DNA from: Kitasatospora sp. DSM 101779
Lineage (GTDB): Bacteria > Actinomycetota > Actinomycetes > Streptomycetales > Streptomycetaceae
Length of the DNA: 64,000 nt
Direction: 5' to 3'
Assembly: GCF_025655475.1 (NCBI RefSeq)
Contig: NZ_JAHTIK010000001.1
Location: 4,816,877 to 4,880,876, forward strand
Part shown: piece after piece, positions 62,061 through 64,000 of the stretch
Numbering within the stretch: position 1 is the first letter of the stretch
Layout: each line of letters starts with the position of its first letter
Translations under genes and position numbers: made by a program
Notes under the pieces: model-generated
Told to the model about the DNA's origin: nothing
The model's input: only the letters and a program-made list of their open reading frames with translations
Database searches by the model: none

Positions 62061-62932
62061 CGGTTGCCCTCCTCGACGAGCAGGTCCAGCAGGTACTCCC
62101 CGTACCCGCTCTTGCGGAGCGGCTCGGCCAGCTCGCGCAGCTGCGCCGAGTCGATCAGGCCGGCGCGCCAGACCGCCTCCTCGATGCAGCCGATCTTGAA
62201 GCCCTGGCGCTCCTCGATCACCCGGACGAACTCGGAGGCCTGAACCATCGACACGAACGTGCCGGTGTCCAGCCAGGCCGTACCGCGGTCGAGCACGGTG
62301 ACCTGCAGCTCACCGTTGCGCAGGTAGGCCTCGTTGACCGCCGTTATCTCCAACTCGCCCCGGGCGCTGGGCTCCAGGTTCTCGGCGATCTTGACGACCC
62401 GGTTGTCGTAGAAGTACAGGCCGGGCACGGCGTACCGCGACTTCGGCTGCTCGGGCTTCTCCTCGATCGAGATGACCTGGCCCTGCGGGTCGAACTCCAC
62501 CACGCCGTACGCGCGCGGATCGGCCACCGGGTAGGCGAACACCCGTCCGCCCTCCGGCCGGGTGTGCTGGGCGAGCCGGGTGCCCAGGCCGCTGCCGTGG
62601 AAGATGTTGTCGCCGAGGATCAGCGCGACCGGCTCGTCCCCGATGAAGTCGGCGCCGAGCACGAAGGCCTGGGCGATCCCCTCCGGACGCTCCTGCACCG
62701 CGTACTCCAGGCGCAGCCCGAGCTGGGAGCCGTCGCCGAGCAGGCGCTGGAACTGCTCCTGGTCCTGCGGGGTCGTGATGATGAGGATCTCGCTGATGCC
62801 CGCCATCACCAACGTGGACAGCGGGTAGTAGACCATCGGCTTGTCGAAGACGGGGAGCAGCTGCTTCGACACCGCCCGGGTCAGCGGCCACAGGCGCGAT
62901 CCGGTGCCGCCCGCCAAGAGAATTCCACGCAT
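62057..62932 (-). CDS. rmlA: glucose-1-phosphate thymidylyltransferase
   Basis: 291 residues. GILLAGGTGSRLWPLTRAVSKQ is the nucleotidyltransferase signature, with KPMVYYPLSTLVMAGI, ALILGDNIFHGSGL and EEKPEQPKSRYAVPG. It makes dTDP-glucose from dTTP and glucose-1-phosphate, the first step of dTDP-rhamnose synthesis. It is transcribed divergently from rmlB, 83 nt away, and overlaps rmlC by 4 nt. Confidence 0.97.
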   Translation of the reverse strand: MRGILLAGGTGSRLWPLTRAVSKQLLPVFDKPMVYYPLSTLVMAGISEILIITTPQDQEQFQRLLGDGSQLGLRLEYAVQERPEGIAQAFVLGADFIGDEPVALILGDNIFHGSGLGTRLAQHTRPEGGRVFAYPVADPRAYGVVEFDPQGQVISIEEKPEQPKSRYAVPGLYFYDNRVVKIAENLEPSARGELEITAVNEAYLRNGELQVTVLDRGTAWLDTGTFVSMVQASEFVRVIEERQGFKIGCIEEAVWRAGLIDSAQLRELAEPLRKSGYGEYLLDLLVEEGNR

Positions 62933-62999
62933 GACGGGCAGCTTATGCGAGGCCCCCGGCGGGGTCGTGGGGCAGGGCGGGTCTTCGAACAGGTCTGGG

Positions 63000-63005
63000 T
63001 AGACT
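63000..63005 (+). promoter_or_regulatory. -10 element of rmlB
   Basis: TAGACT matches the streptomycete -10 consensus. It ends 10 nt before the ATG with no ribosome-binding site, which suggests a leaderless or nearly leaderless mRNA. The -35 is not clear. Confidence 0.55.
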
Positions 63006-63015
63006 GCGCCCTACT

Positions 63016-63993
63016 ATGCGCATCCTCGTCACCGGCGGCGCCGGCTTCATCGGATCCGAGTTCGTCCGCTCCCTGCTGGGCGCCGACGAGTCCGCCCAGG
63101 TCACCGTCCTCGACAAACTCACCTACTCGGGCGTCGAGGCCAACCTCGCACCGGTCGCCGGACACCCCGGCTACCGGTTCGTCCGGGGTGACATTTGCGA
63201 CACCGAGACCGTCGAGCAGGTGATGCCCGGCCACGACGTGGTCGTCCACTTCGCCGCCGAGTCGCACGTCGACCGGTCGATCGAGGGCGCCGGGCCGTTC
63301 GTCCTGACCAACGTCGTGGGCACGCAGGTCCTGCTCGACGCGGCCCGCAAGCACGGCGTCGGCCGCTTCGTGCACGTCTCCACCGACGAGGTCTACGGCT
63401 CGATCGCCGAGGGCTCCTGGACGGAGGAGTGGCCGCTGGCCCCCAACTCCCCGTACTCCGCCTCCAAGGCCGGCTCGGACCTGCTGGCGCTGGCCTACCA
63501 CCGCACCCACGGCATGGACGTCGTGGTCACGCGGTGCTCGAACAACTACGGCCACTACCAGTTCCCCGAGAAGGTCATCCCGCTGTTCACCACCAACCTG
63601 CTCGACGGCAGGAAGGTCCCGCTCTACGGGAACGGCGGCAACATCCGCGACTGGCTGCACGTCTCCGACCACTGCCGCGGCATCGAGCTCGCCATGCGCA
63701 AGGGCCGCGCCGGCGAGGTCTACAACATCGGCGGCGGCACCGAGCTCACCAACAAGGAGCTCACCGGCCTGCTCCTGGAGGCCGCCGGGGCCGACTGGGA
63801 CATGGTCGAGCCGGTGGCCGACCGCAAGGGCCACGACCTGCGCTACTCGCTCGACATCACCAAGATCAGCGAGGAGCTCGGCTACACCCCGCAGGTCCGC
63901 TTCGAGGACGGCCTCGCCGCCACGATCGCCTGGTACCGCGACAACCGCGACTGGTGGGAGCCGCTGAAGAGCAAGGCCGCGCTGCGTGGCTGA
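63016..63993 (+). CDS. rmlB: dTDP-glucose 4,6-dehydratase
   Basis: 325 residues. The Rossmann start MRILVTGGAGFIGSEFVRSL, VVHFAAESHVDRSIEGAG, VSTDEVYGSIAEGSW and the catalytic YSASKAGSD (Tyr-x-x-x-Lys) are present, as is NNYGHYQFPEKVIP. It converts dTDP-glucose to dTDP-4-keto-6-deoxyglucose. It is the first gene of a plus-strand unit divergent from rmlAC. A GTG at 63986 overlaps its end and could start another gene that continues beyond the window. Confidence 0.97.
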   Translation: MRILVTGGAGFIGSEFVRSLLGADESAQVTVLDKLTYSGVEANLAPVAGHPGYRFVRGDICDTETVEQVMPGHDVVVHFAAESHVDRSIEGAGPFVLTNVVGTQVLLDAARKHGVGRFVHVSTDEVYGSIAEGSWTEEWPLAPNSPYSASKAGSDLLALAYHRTHGMDVVVTRCSNNYGHYQFPEKVIPLFTTNLLDGRKVPLYGNGGNIRDWLHVSDHCRGIELAMRKGRAGEVYNIGGGTELTNKELTGLLLEAAGADWDMVEPVADRKGHDLRYSLDITKISEELGYTPQVRFEDGLAATIAWYRDNRDWWEPLKSKAALRG

Positions 63994-64000
63994 CCGGGCG

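Noticed and set aside
63986..64000. Start of a further gene (GTG) after rmlB
   Set aside because: Only five codons are visible, so it cannot be supported.

Overview
The window is about 72 percent GC, has strong third-position GC bias and many GTG starts, and carries the actinobacterial gene order secE-nusG-rplK-rplA...rplJ-rplL-rpoB-rpoC...rpsL-rpsG-fusA-tuf. With a TTG-started rpoB, a MerR/DHA2 efflux locus and a PUFA-type synthase locus, this points to a chromosome of the family Streptomycetaceae (Streptomyces or Kitasatospora-like). The exact genus cannot be settled by eye.

Layout. (1) 1-12.4 kb: a plus-strand operon for a polyunsaturated-fatty-acid-type iterative synthase. It holds a 5'-truncated KS/CLF-AT-DH-DH megasynthase, a PfaD-type enoyl reductase, two acyl-CoA dehydrogenase homologues, a 72-residue zinc-ribbon protein, a Sfp-type phosphopantetheinyl transferase and a COG2907-type FAD oxidoreductase. 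(2) 12.6-15.6 kb: a MerR-family regulator convergent with an efflux operon (ABM-barrel protein plus 14-TM MFS pump). Near-identical dyad operators lie in front of both units. (3) 15.6-19.4 kb: murB, adenosine deaminase (its 3' end overlaps murB convergently), an aspartate-type aminotransferase and tRNA-Trp. (4) 19.5-33.2 kb: the transcription/translation core secE, nusG, rplK, rplA, a lipoprotein gene, rplJ, rplL, rpoB and rpoC, with recognisable promoters, an L10-type leader and strong hairpin terminators. (5) 33.3-50.5 kb: accessory genes lying between rpoC and rpsL (details below). (6) 50.7-55.4 kb: the str operon rpsL-rpsG-fusA-tuf with a good vegetative promoter and a final terminator. 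(7) 55.8-64 kb: cell-surface sugar genes, namely a polytopic membrane protein, an acyltransferase-3, a sugar-nucleotide ketoreductase/epimerase, a GT2 glycosyltransferase, rmlC, rmlA and divergent rmlB.

The most unusual part is region 5. Five genes (37137-41967) with 4-nt overlaps encode a two-TM protein with a long coiled-coil tail, a small protein whose transmembrane helix carries a MotB/ZorB-like Phe-Ala-Asp-Met motif, a TerY-like VWA protein, a PP2C phosphatase and a divergent protein kinase. This looks like a TerY-P (VWA-phosphatase-kinase) signalling triad joined to an ion-channel-like membrane module. It is divergent from a MoxR ATPase/DUF2201 pair. It is followed by a sirtuin, a frame-broken gene, a P450, two ADP-ribosylglycohydrolases, a TerF-like VWA protein, and DUF2786 and DUF1707 proteins. 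A stress or phage-response role is an inference from family context only.

All assignments come from reading motifs and context by eye. No searches were run.
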